A stretch of DNA of 64,000 nt from Microbacterium proteolyticum (lineage in GTDB: Bacteria; Actinomycetota; Actinomycetes; Actinomycetales; Microbacteriaceae), in contig NZ_CP121274.1 in NCBI RefSeq assembly GCF_029639405.1, forward strand, positions 310,001-374,000, given 5' to 3'. Below the pieces are notes generated by a model, which worked only from the letters and a program-made list of their open reading frames with translations, was not told the DNA's origin and ran no database searches. The position numbers and the translations under genes were made by a program. Shown piece by piece: positions 52,748 to 60,480 of this stretch (the first letter of the stretch is position 1; every line of letters begins with the position of its first letter).

Positions 52748-55700
52748 CTAGGCGGGCGCTGCGACCGTCGCGGAGTCCTGACGGATCACGCTCGGACCGC
52801 GAGGGGTCGCCGTCACCCGCACCTGGGCCGGCAGCTGATCCTTCATCGACGCGACGTGGCTGATGACGCCGACCGTACGGCCGCCCTGGCGCAGCTCGTC
52901 GAGCGTTCGCATCGCGAGGTCGAGGGTCTCGTCGTCGAGGGAGCCGAAGCCCTCGTCGATGAACAGGGTGTCGAGCCGGATGCCACCCGCCCGCGCCGTC
53001 ACGACCTCGGCCAGCCCGAGCGCGAGGGCGAGGGACGCGAGGAACGTTTCGCCGCCCGACAGCGACTGGGGCGGTCGGCATTGGCCGGTGAAGGCGTCCA
53101 TGATCTCGAGTCCCAGACCGCTCGCGGCTCCCCGCGCGGCCAACGCGTCGGTGTGCTGCAGCCGGTAGCGACCGGCGGACATGTGGTCGAGACGGAGGTT
53201 CGCGGCATCCACGATCTCTTCCAGCTCGGCCGCGAGGACGAAGGTCTCGAGGGTCATCCGGCGGGTGTTCGGGGCACGGCCGGCCATCGTGTCGGCCAGG
53301 CGCGCGACGACCGCATGCGCCTCGGACAGTCGCGCGACCGAGGAACTGCCCGCATCGACCCGCTGGGCGAGATCGCGCACGCGCGTCGCCACCGCGGAGG
53401 CAGCGGCGTGAGCGGCGGCGGCGGACTCCACGGCGGAGCGGGCGTCGCGCACCCCCGCAGCCGCCGGGGCGAAGTCGATGGGCTCGTCGGGCGCCCCGAC
53501 GAGGACGAGTTCGAGTTCGAGAAGTCGACGGCGGACGGCGGCGAGCGCGGCCTCGTGCTCGCCGACCGCGGATTCCAGGCGGCGGCGGGCGGCGGGGTCG
53601 CGAAGGGCGGTGCGCACGTCGTCCTCGTGGGCGAAGGCGCTCTCGCCCCGCAGCCCGTCGAAGGTCGCGCGCGCATCCGCGGCGGCACGGGTGCGCGTCT
53701 CGTGCTCGATCCGCGCGGCGATCACCGCTCGGACGGCGTCTCTGCGCGCCCGGAGGTCGCGGCGACGCGCCCGCACGCTGTCGAACGTGCCGCGTGCGTC
53801 CTCGACGGCCGCGCGCAGCGCCTCGGCGCGCTGAAGGTGCAGCGCGAGATCCTGGCGGGCCACGGCGAGCTCGTGCGCCCACCGCTCACTCTCGATCGAG
53901 TCCGCCTTCTCGCGGTCGAGGAGCTCGGCGCGCGCGGCGGCCAGGCGGTCGAACTCGGCCACGTCGGCCTCTGCCTGGGCGAGCGTCTCGCCGACGCGGT
54001 CGTGTCGCTCGCGAAGCGCGGTCACCGATTCTCCTCCGGCCCGGGCGGCGGCGAGCGCGTGGGCGTCACGGGCGACCCGCGAAGCGTCGGATGCCAGCCG
54101 GTCGAGCTCGGTCGCGGCGTTCTTGCGGTCTTCGGCGGCCGAGACCTCGGCGTCGGTGACGGGTTCGCCGGCGCCCACCGCGGGCGCCGGATGCTCGCGC
54201 GATCCGCAGACGGCGCACGGTTCGCCGTCCACGAGGGCGTGTGCGAGTTCGGCTGCGGCCCCGGCGAGCCGGCGCCGCAGGAGGGAGCTCCAGGCCTCGA
54301 CGGCGAGACGCAGTTCGTCGGCGCGCACGAGGGCGGCGAGATCGGCGATGTCCCGCTCTTCGGCGAGCTTCTCGGCGTCCAGCGCCGCGTCGATCCGGCG
54401 GGCGACCTCGGTCCGTTCGGCCGCGGCGACGTCGCGACGGGAGGCGGCATCGGTCAGAGCGGCGATTCGCTGATCGAGGGCGGCGAGCGCGGCCGGCACC
54501 CCGTCGCGCCGCGTGCGGACCTCGTCGGCGGACCGCTCGGCACGCTCGACGTCCGCTCGACGCCTCGCGACGTCGGCCTCGATCGTCGCCCACTCGTCCT
54601 CGAGGGCGAGCGCCTCGTCGACGCGCGCGATCACCGTCGTGAGCTCGTCGTCGCGGATGGTGAGGTCGGCCGCCGCGTCGAGTCCGACCTCGCCGAGGTC
54701 GGCCGCAGCCCGGACCGCGGCGTCGACAGCGGCACGTGCGGGCTCGACCGCGCGCCGTGTGCGGTCGAGCGCGTCGACCGACGCCCGCAGGACCTCCGCG
54801 GCCGCCGCGGCCGCCGACTCCGCCCGCAGGACCGCGACGCGGTCGGCGTCCGACTCGAGGGCCGCGAGGTGCTGCCGCGCCGTCTGCCGCTCGACCTGAC
54901 GCTCGTGCATCGACGCCGCCTCGCGCTCCGCGGCGAGCGCGGCATCGAGCGCACCCTTCGCCGCCTCCCGCTCGTGCGCGGCTGCCTCGACGCGATACTG
55001 CAACCGCTCGACGGCGCGGATGAGACGTGCGAGCCGTTCGTCGATCGTCAGCGTCGCGCGCCCTGGGCCCCCGGACTCCGCCACGTCTTCGCGCACGTCG
55101 GATCCGCCCACGGCATCGGCCTCCGGCCCGACCTCGCGGGCCGCATCGACCTCGGCCACCATGCGCTCCGCCTCGTCCAGCAGCGTCGACACCTCGGTGC
55201 CCTCCGCGGCCAGCCGCTCGGCCGCGCGCTTGCGCCGATCGTCGAGGGCCGTCGCGTACTGCTCGAACGAACGGGTGCCGAAGAGGGTGCGCAGCAGCGC
55301 CTGCCGTTCGTCGTTCTTGGCGAGAAGGAACCGGGCGAACCGGTTCTGAGCGAGCAGGATCACCTGCAGGAACTGCTGCTGGGTGAGCCCGAGGATTCCG
55401 TCCAGCTGCGCCGCCACGTCGACCGGTCTCGCTGCGACACCCGTCCAGCCCTCGGGCTCGAGCACCTCGAGAGCGGCCCGGTGGGGCTCCTTCGTGGTTC
55501 CCGCTCCGTTGCGCTTGGGACGCTCGTACTCGGGCGAGCGCGTGACGCGCCACCGGCGCCCCTCGGCGCTGAACTCGACCGTCACGCTCGTGGGGTCGTC
55601 GAGTCCGCAGTGATCGCTGCGCAGACGCCGCTCGGCTCCGTCGTAGCGGGGAACACCCCCGTAGAGGCCGTAGCAGACGCCGTCGAGGACGCTCGACTTC

Positions 55701-55819
55701 CCGGCGCCCGTGCGGCCCGTGATGAGGAAGATCCCGTCGTCGGCGAAGGCGTCGAAGTCGACGACCTGACGTTCGAGGAACGGCCCGAAGCCCTCGAGTT
55801 CGAGGCGATGCAGCTTCAC
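52748..55819 (-). CDS. sbcC: Exonuclease SbcC (Rad50-type ATPase)
   Basis: A 1023-residue Rad50-like ATPase. N-terminal Walker A TGRTGAGKSSVLDGVCYGLYG near residue 35, long coiled-coil arms with an alanine/arginine heptad character, and a CxxC zinc hook GEPCAVCGSREHPAP near residue 535. The C-terminal signature is LSGGETFLASLALALGLAEVV with Walker B FIDEGFGSLDDETLDLA near 970. The GTG start overlaps the sbcD stop. With SbcD it opens hairpins and processes DNA ends. Confidence 0.94.
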   Translation of the reverse strand: MKLHRLELEGFGPFLERQVVDFDAFADDGIFLITGRTGAGKSSVLDGVCYGLYGGVPRYDGAERRLRSDHCGLDDPTSVTVEFSAEGRRWRVTRSPEYERPKRNGAGTTKEPHRAALEVLEPEGWTGVAARPVDVAAQLDGILGLTQQQFLQVILLAQNRFARFLLAKNDERQALLRTLFGTRSFEQYATALDDRRKRAAERLAAEGTEVSTLLDEAERMVAEVDAAREVGPEADAVGGSDVREDVAESGGPGRATLTIDERLARLIRAVERLQYRVEAAAHEREAAKGALDAALAAEREAASMHERQVERQTARQHLAALESDADRVAVLRAESAAAAAAEVLRASVDALDRTRRAVEPARAAVDAAVRAAADLGEVGLDAAADLTIRDDELTTVIARVDEALALEDEWATIEADVARRRADVERAERSADEVRTRRDGVPAALAALDQRIAALTDAASRRDVAAAERTEVARRIDAALDAEKLAEERDIADLAALVRADELRLAVEAWSSLLRRRLAGAAAELAHALVDGEPCAVCGSREHPAPAVGAGEPVTDAEVSAAEDRKNAATELDRLASDASRVARDAHALAAARAGGESVTALRERHDRVGETLAQAEADVAEFDRLAAARAELLDREKADSIESERWAHELAVARQDLALHLQRAEALRAAVEDARGTFDSVRARRRDLRARRDAVRAVIAARIEHETRTRAAADARATFDGLRGESAFAHEDDVRTALRDPAARRRLESAVGEHEAALAAVRRRLLELELVLVGAPDEPIDFAPAAAGVRDARSAVESAAAAHAAASAVATRVRDLAQRVDAGSSSVARLSEAHAVVARLADTMAGRAPNTRRMTLETFVLAAELEEIVDAANLRLDHMSAGRYRLQHTDALAARGAASGLGLEIMDAFTGQCRPPQSLSGGETFLASLALALGLAEVVTARAGGIRLDTLFIDEGFGSLDDETLDLAMRTLDELRQGGRTVGVISHVASMKDQLPAQVRVTATPRGPSVIRQDSATVAAPA

Positions 55820-56970
55820 GACCGCGCCTCCGTCACGGCGCGCGCGTCGAGCACCTCTCGAATGAGCTCGCGCTCGGCGTCGGAGGCCCCTTCGCCCTCG
55901 CGTACGTGCGTGAGGAACGCGTCGATGATCTCGGTCTCGTCGCGGGCGGCGCGCACACGTCGGGCGTAGCCGAGGCCGTCGTCCTTCCGCGCCTCGGCCG
56001 GGGTGTGGGCGACCGTCGCGCACCAGGGGAACCGGGCCTGCAACCGGCGCATCGGATCGATCTGCGGTGTGGAGTCGGTGTACTCGGCCCGCACCCACTG
56101 GTCGACGTGCGCGTCGAACGCGGGATCGCCGAGCAGGTCGTCGAACGATGCCCGGAGGGTGACCAGCGGCCGCGGCACGGGCAGATCGAGCCACTGGACG
56201 GATGCCAGGCCCGTGGCATCCAGATCGATGAGCCACGACCCTCTCGGTTTGCCGGCCTCACCGAAGCTGTAGTGCACGGGCGCCCCGGCGTAGCGCACGC
56301 GGTCGGAGAGCTGCTGGCGCCCGTGGATGTGCCCGAGCGCGACGTAGTCGGGGCCGTCGAAGACCGGGAGCGGCACGTTGTCGAGCCCGCCCTGGCGGAT
56401 CTCGCGCTCCACGCCGGGCGTTGCCTCGACACCGGCGGCGAAGCAGTGCGCGATCGCGACCGACCTGCCGCCGCGCGCCGCCAGGTCGCGGCGCACGAGG
56501 TCCATGGCGTGGCCGATGGTCTGCGCCTGGCTGCGGAGTTCGACACCCTCCCACAGGTGGCGCACGATCGCGGGCTCGAGGTAGGGGATGCCGTAGAAGT
56601 GGACGGGACCGTGCGCATCGTCGATCGTCACCGGGGAACCGACGGCGAGCGGATCGGTGACGACCGTGATCTCTTCGCGCAGGAGGGCCGACTGGAAACC
56701 CAGCCGGGCTGCGGAATCGTGGTTGCCCGAGGTCACGATGACGCGTGCGCCCGCGTCGGCGAGCGCCGCGAGCGTGCCCGTCAGAAGCGGGTAGCAGGCC
56801 GCCGACGGAGCCGCGGAGTCGAATACGTCGCCCGCGACGATCACGACGTCGACGGCGTGCACGCGCACCTGCTCGACGAGCGCACCGAGCACGTCGGCCA
56901 GGGCGTCGAGCGTCGAGTGGCCGTGGAACGACCGCCCGATGTGCCAGTCGGAGGTGTGCAGGATCCGCAT
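55816..56970 (-). CDS. sbcD: Exonuclease SbcD (Mre11-type nuclease)
   Basis: A 384-residue metallophosphoesterase nuclease. Mn-binding motifs: LHTSDWHIGRSFHG (residue 4), VIVAGDVFDSAAPS (about 45), IVTSGNHDSAARLG (about 78), IAHCFAAG (about 170) and ALGHIHGRQQL (about 208). ATG 56970 is six bases after a TACCGT box; the GTG two codons earlier is less likely. It forms a complex with SbcC from the overlapping gene. Confidence 0.94.
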   Translation of the reverse strand: MRILHTSDWHIGRSFHGHSTLDALADVLGALVEQVRVHAVDVVIVAGDVFDSAAPSAACYPLLTGTLAALADAGARVIVTSGNHDSAARLGFQSALLREEITVVTDPLAVGSPVTIDDAHGPVHFYGIPYLEPAIVRHLWEGVELRSQAQTIGHAMDLVRRDLAARGGRSVAIAHCFAAGVEATPGVEREIRQGGLDNVPLPVFDGPDYVALGHIHGRQQLSDRVRYAGAPVHYSFGEAGKPRGSWLIDLDATGLASVQWLDLPVPRPLVTLRASFDDLLGDPAFDAHVDQWVRAEYTDSTPQIDPMRRLQARFPWCATVAHTPAEARKDDGLGYARRVRAARDETEIIDAFLTHVREGEGASDAERELIREVLDARAVTEARS

Positions 56971-56976
56971 GTTCAC

Positions 56977-56982
56977 ACGGTA
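56977..56982 (-). promoter_or_regulatory. -10 box for sbcDC
   Basis: TACCGT on the minus strand, 6 nt before ATG 56970. Confidence 0.5.
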
Positions 56983-57048
56983 CGTCGGGCCTCCGACATC
57001 GACGCTCAGCCGGGGCGCGGGTCGCGCACGCCGAGGCGTCCGGCGCCG

Positions 57049-57366
57049 TCAGCCGGCGGAGACCTCGGCCGCGAGAGCACGGATGCGGTCGTCACCCAGG
57101 TCGAGGCCCACGTCGGAGAAGCGCTGACGGAGCACGTCGGCGATGCGCTCTTCGGACGCGTCGCCGACATCGGCGCGCGTCTGCACGACGACGCCGGCGA
57201 TGCGCGCCTCGTCGTCGGTGGGGTGCGTGTCCATCGCGGGTGCGGACTGCTCGCCCGGTCGCGTCGTCTTGCCCTCGGGGTGCACGGCGCCGCCGACGGA
57301 ATCCGCCGGCGAGGCCCCGCCCTCGGGGCCGTCGGACGGCTGGGGGCTGCGGGAGTGGTCGGTCAT
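57049..57366 (-). CDS. Small disordered protein with C-terminal helical domain
   Basis: A 105-residue protein. The first half is Ser/Pro/Gly/Asp-rich and probably unfolded (HSRSPQPSDGPEGGASP). The second half, VVVQTRADVGDASEERIADVLRQRFSDVGLDLGDDRIRALAAEV, should form three short helices. It overlaps nothing and follows the next gene by one base. No family is recognised. Confidence 0.5.
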   Translation of the reverse strand: MTDHSRSPQPSDGPEGGASPADSVGGAVHPEGKTTRPGEQSAPAMDTHPTDDEARIAGVVVQTRADVGDASEERIADVLRQRFSDVGLDLGDDRIRALAAEVSAG

Positions 57367-57367
57367 G

Positions 57368-57577
57368 TCAGTCCTCCGTGCTCATGTCGGGGTCGATGCC
57401 CTGACTGGCGGCATCGCCTTCGATCGGGTCCGAGGGCTCGGCGTCGTTCAGACGCGGCGACCCCTTCGCCCGCTCGTTCTGCTCGGCGGTCTCGCCGTCG
57501 GCGACATCGCCGCTCACCCAGCCGCCGGGAGGGTTCGCATCGATGACGCCCTCGGGAAGGTCGCGGTCGTCGGTCAT
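57368..57577 (-). CDS. Small acidic protein of unknown function
   Basis: A 69-residue hydrophilic protein rich in Asp, Glu, Pro and Gly (EGVIDANPPGGWVSGDVADGETAEQNERAKG...). No hydrophobic core. Start ATG 57577 with GAAAGGGG upstream. It is one base before the previously listed small protein, so both are probably co-expressed. Gene status is supported mainly by good ribosome site and operon spacing. Confidence 0.5.
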   Translation of the reverse strand: MTDDRDLPEGVIDANPPGGWVSGDVADGETAEQNERAKGSPRLNDAEPSDPIEGDAASQGIDPDMSTED

Positions 57578-57667
57578 GGCATCCCCTTTCGACGCTCCCA
57601 GCTTCGTCGCCGAGGAGCCCCCGCGGCCGGGGGTTGACGCTTCAGGGAGGCCCGGGTACCGGGTCGC

Positions 57668-57961
57668 TCAGCTTCGGGCGCGGAGGAGGCCCGCACGCTC
57701 GGGGTGAGCGTCGAACCACTCGCCCACGTACCAGCACACGGGGAGGATCTCGCGGTCTCCCGCCTGCTCGATGGCGTCGACCGCCCGCTCCACGACCACG
57801 GCGGCGTACCCCCGTCCGCGGAACGTCGGAATGGTGAACGCGCGCGTGAGCGCGATCGTGCGGCCGTCGTCGCGATAGTCGAGGACGGACACCAGATCAT
57901 CGCCGTCGTGCAGGGTGTAGCGCGAGGCGGCACGATCGTCGGCGAAACGCAGGTCGGTCAT
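57668..57961 (-). CDS. GNAT-family acetyltransferase, YjdJ type
   Basis: A 97-residue minimal GNAT fold: YTLHDGDDLVSVLDYRDDGRTIALTRAFTIPTFRGRGYAAVVVERAVDAIEQ, with the acetyl-CoA turn FRGRGYAA near residue 49. The class is the short YjdJ/Gcn5-related N-acetyltransferase. It acts on unknown small molecules. Start ATG 57961. Confidence 0.8.
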   Translation of the reverse strand: MTDLRFADDRAASRYTLHDGDDLVSVLDYRDDGRTIALTRAFTIPTFRGRGYAAVVVERAVDAIEQAGDREILPVCWYVGEWFDAHPERAGLLRARS

Positions 57962-58076
57962 GCACCTCACGGTACGCCGCTTCTCGGGAACGGGCGCTGA
58001 GAACGCAATGTGCACGGTCCGCGGGCGCTCGCACGTCGAGAACAGAGCAGAATGCCACATCCTCGCCGGTCACGAT

Positions 58077-58106
58077 TTGACGCGATCCGCCATGGTGGGT
58101 CATAAT
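58077..58106 (+). promoter_or_regulatory. Strong promoter for the Cys-rich leader
   Basis: -35 TTGACG (58077-58082), 18-bp spacer, -10 CATAAT (58101-58106), then seven bases to an ATG. This is the best sigma-70-type promoter I see in the window. Confidence 0.7.
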
Positions 58107-58113
58107 CAGCCGC

Positions 58114-58215
58114 ATGACTCTCAACGCGCTTGCTCTGTCCGCCCGGGAGGCGAACGGAACTGCCGGCATCATGATGCCCGGCCGCGTTGTCATGTGTTGT
58201 CGAATGTGCCGCTAA
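58114..58215 (+). CDS. Leaderless Cys-rich mini-ORF, candidate leader peptide
   Basis: A 33-codon ORF starting exactly where a transcript from the CATAAT promoter should begin and ending in TAA. The peptide begins MTLNALALSAREANG and ends VMCCRMCR, with three cysteines among its last six residues. Actinobacterial cysteine-responsive leaders are typically leaderless and Cys-rich at the end. The 178-base stretch to the regulator gene contains paired CGACGAC (58231-58237) and GTCGTCG (58259-58265) that could form an attenuating hairpin. The peptide itself has no recognisable domain. Confidence 0.5.
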   Translation: MTLNALALSAREANGTAGIMMPGRVVMCCRMCR

Positions 58216-58392
58216 CAGCGACCCTCGCCCCGACGACCCCGCGCTTCTGAACGCCGGCGTCGTCGCCCGGTCGTCCGCCTTCCGCGTCGATCACGCGTAC
58301 CCGGACACCGCGCTCCGGCCCCTCGGCCACACACCTCCCGCTGAACCCCGCTCCCTCGACGCCCGGGTTCACCACTGAAGGACACTTCCCTC

Positions 58393-59154
58393 ATGTCGAT
58401 CTCCGCCGTTCTCGACCGCCCCGCCACCACCGCCACTTCCGCCACCGCGGTCCGCCCGCAGCCCGCGCGTCGCGTCGTCGCCGCGCGGCCCGCCGCTCCG
58501 GCCGCCGCCCCCGCGACCCCCACCCCCGCGGCACGGGCCGCACTGCCCGCCGGGACCGCTCCCCGCGGCTTCGCCCTCTACGTCGGCATCGACGAGGCCA
58601 AGGCCGCCGAAGCCGGCGTCAGCCTCGGCACCCTCGTCGAGGCGCTGCGCCGCACCCTCGGCGAGCTCGCGCCCGCCGCCGAGACCTACGCGACGGTCGC
58701 ACTCGCCCCGGCCGGTGCCGGCGGTCGCGACGTCGACGTGGTACGGCTCGCCCTCCACGAACCCTCCGCCGTCGCCCGCACCAAGGAGGAACCGGCCGAA
58801 GAGGACCGCGCTCCCCGCGGCGTCGTCGTCGACATCTCGCGCAAGCGCGTCCTCATCGACGGCGAGTCCGCCGCCTTCACCTTCAAGGAGTTCGAGCTGC
58901 TGCAGTACCTCGTGCTCCGCGAGGGCCGCACGATCGAGCGCACCGAGCTTGTCTCGTCGCTGTGGGAGGGCGCGACCGATGACGAAGCGCCCGGTGAGCG
59001 CACGATCGACGTGCACGTGCGGCGTCTGCGCGCGAAGCTCGGCGCGTACGAGGACATCGTCCGCACCGTGCGGGGGGTCGGCTACCGGTTCGATCGGCAC
59101 GCCGACGTGTCCATCCGCTACGGCCACGGCACGCCCTCGCCCGACCGCTTCTGA
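58393..59154 (+). CDS. Winged-helix regulator without receiver domain
   Basis: A 253-residue protein. The C-terminal 100 residues are an OmpR-type winged helix: VVVDISRKRVLIDGESAAFTFKEFELLQYLVLREGRTIERTEL, then GERTIDVHVRRLRAKLGAYEDIVRTVRGVGYRF. The N-terminus is Ala/Pro/Thr-rich and disordered, followed by a small alpha/beta segment (RGFALYVGIDEAKAAEAGVSLGTLVEALRRTLG) rather than a phospho-acceptor domain. ATG 58393 has GAAGGA upstream. Regulation may come through the Cys-rich leader before it. No sensor kinase is nearby. Confidence 0.8.
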   Translation: MSISAVLDRPATTATSATAVRPQPARRVVAARPAAPAAAPATPTPAARAALPAGTAPRGFALYVGIDEAKAAEAGVSLGTLVEALRRTLGELAPAAETYATVALAPAGAGGRDVDVVRLALHEPSAVARTKEEPAEEDRAPRGVVVDISRKRVLIDGESAAFTFKEFELLQYLVLREGRTIERTELVSSLWEGATDDEAPGERTIDVHVRRLRAKLGAYEDIVRTVRGVGYRFDRHADVSIRYGHGTPSPDRF

Positions 59155-59192
59155 GCAGCCGCCCCGCTGAGCGTCATGTCGGCGGGGCGACG

Positions 59193-59198
59193 TAGGGT
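59193..59198 (+). promoter_or_regulatory. -10 box for the AlkA-like gene
   Basis: TAGGGT lies 6 nt before the ATG at 59205. Confidence 0.5.
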
Positions 59199-59204
59199 GT
59201 CGGC

Positions 59205-60194
59205 ATGAGATCGACGCGGGTGCACGTGCGACCGTCGTCGCGCGACCCGCGACCGCCGGTCGCCGAGCCCCTCCAGACGGAGTACCGCCCGCCTCAGCCC
59301 GTCGACGTCGAGGCCACGGTCGGCGCGCAACGCCACGGACGCAACGACCCGACGTTCCTGGCGTCGGGCGCGCTGCGCACCGGGGGTGTGATCTGGCGCG
59401 CGAGTCGCACCCCGACGGGCGTCGCGACGCTCGCGCTCCGCCGCACCGCCGACGGCACGGTCCGTGCCGCGGCGTGGGGTCCGGGCGCCGAGTGGGCGGT
59501 GGACCAGCTGCCCGCGCTGTGCGGCGCGCTCGACGAGCCCGACGGTTTCGACGCGTCGCGGCATCCGTCGGTCGCCGAGTGGCATCGACGGCACCCCGAC
59601 CTCCGCATCGGTCGAACCGACCTCGTGTTCGATGCGCTGGTGAGCGCGGTCATGGAGCAGAAGGTCACGAGCCTCCAGGCGTTCTCCGCGTGGCGCACCA
59701 TCGTCACCTGGTACGGCGAGCGCGCCCCCGGTCCGACGCCGCGCCCGATGTTCGCCCCGCCGGACGTGGAGGGCTGGCGGCACGTACCGTCCTGGGCCTG
59801 GCATCGCGCGGGACTCGAACCGCCGCAGTCGCGCACGATCGTCGAGGCCGCGCGCCGGGGCGCCTCGGTCGAACGGGCAGCGCTCGACGCCGCAGACGGC
59901 GAAGCCCGCGACCGGGTGTTCATCAGCCTGCGCGGGGTCGGCGTCTGGACAAGCGCCGAGACGCGCATCCGGGCGTTCGGGGATCCGGATGCCGTGAGCA
60001 TCGGCGACTACCACCTGGCTCACCAGGTCGGCTACGCCCTGACGGGGCACCGCACCGACGACGACGGCATGCTCGAACTCCTCGAGCCCTTCGCCGGGCA
60101 CCGCCAGCGCGTCATCCGTCTCATCTACGCGGGAGCCGGACTGGAACCGCGGCGCGGCCCACGGCTCGCCCCCGAAGACCACCGCGACCGGTGA
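59205..60194 (+). CDS. DNA-3-methyladenine glycosylase II-like protein (AlkA family)
   Basis: A 329-residue HhH-GPD DNA glycosylase. The helix-hairpin-helix and catalytic segment are SLRGVGVWTSAETRIRAFGDPDAVSIGDYH (about residues 241-270), with the acid in SIGDYH. ALVSAVMEQKVTSLQAFSAWR precedes it. The N-terminal ~120 residues are the AlkA-type beta domain. It removes alkylated bases in base-excision repair. Confidence 0.85.
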   Translation: MRSTRVHVRPSSRDPRPPVAEPLQTEYRPPQPVDVEATVGAQRHGRNDPTFLASGALRTGGVIWRASRTPTGVATLALRRTADGTVRAAAWGPGAEWAVDQLPALCGALDEPDGFDASRHPSVAEWHRRHPDLRIGRTDLVFDALVSAVMEQKVTSLQAFSAWRTIVTWYGERAPGPTPRPMFAPPDVEGWRHVPSWAWHRAGLEPPQSRTIVEAARRGASVERAALDAADGEARDRVFISLRGVGVWTSAETRIRAFGDPDAVSIGDYHLAHQVGYALTGHRTDDDGMLELLEPFAGHRQRVIRLIYAGAGLEPRRGPRLAPEDHRDR

Positions 60195-60237
60195 CGACCA
60201 CGACCGGTCGCGCGGGGCATCGGAGGCGGCACGCGCC

Positions 60238-60243
60238 TAGGCT
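60238..60243 (+). promoter_or_regulatory. -10 box for the small membrane protein at 60250
   Basis: TAGGCT lies 6 nt before the ATG. Confidence 0.45.
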
Positions 60244-60249
60244 GGGCGC

Positions 60250-60471
60250 ATGACGCACTCCGGGACGGGCTGGCCCCGCGGACGCACGTACTGGCTTCTC
60301 GGTTCCGTGGTGCTGCTGGGCGCCGGCATCCTGTTCGGTCTGGTGTGGCAGAACGTGTGGCTCGGCCTGCTGCTGGCGGCCGTGATCTCGCTGGGGTGGC
60401 TCATCGCGTTCGAGTCGAACCGCGGACGCAACGTCGGCGTCAACGACCCCGACAACGGCGTCGAGCTCTGA
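60250..60471 (+). CDS. Small two-helix membrane protein
   Basis: A 73-residue protein: a Trp/Arg-rich start (GWPRGRTYW), two helices (LLGSVVLLGAGILFGLVW and VWLGLLLAAVISLGWLIAF), and a polar tail ESNRGRNVGVNDPDNGVEL. Its leaderless-type promoter supports expression. It converges on the lipoprotein gene with a nine-base gap. The family is not recognised. Confidence 0.6.
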   Translation: MTHSGTGWPRGRTYWLLGSVVLLGAGILFGLVWQNVWLGLLLAAVISLGWLIAFESNRGRNVGVNDPDNGVEL

Positions 60472-60480
60472 CGCGCGGAC

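Noticed and set aside
52478..55969. 1163-codon open frame on the plus strand
   Set aside because: Antisense of sbcC, whose Walker, zinc-hook and signature motifs are all present on the other strand.
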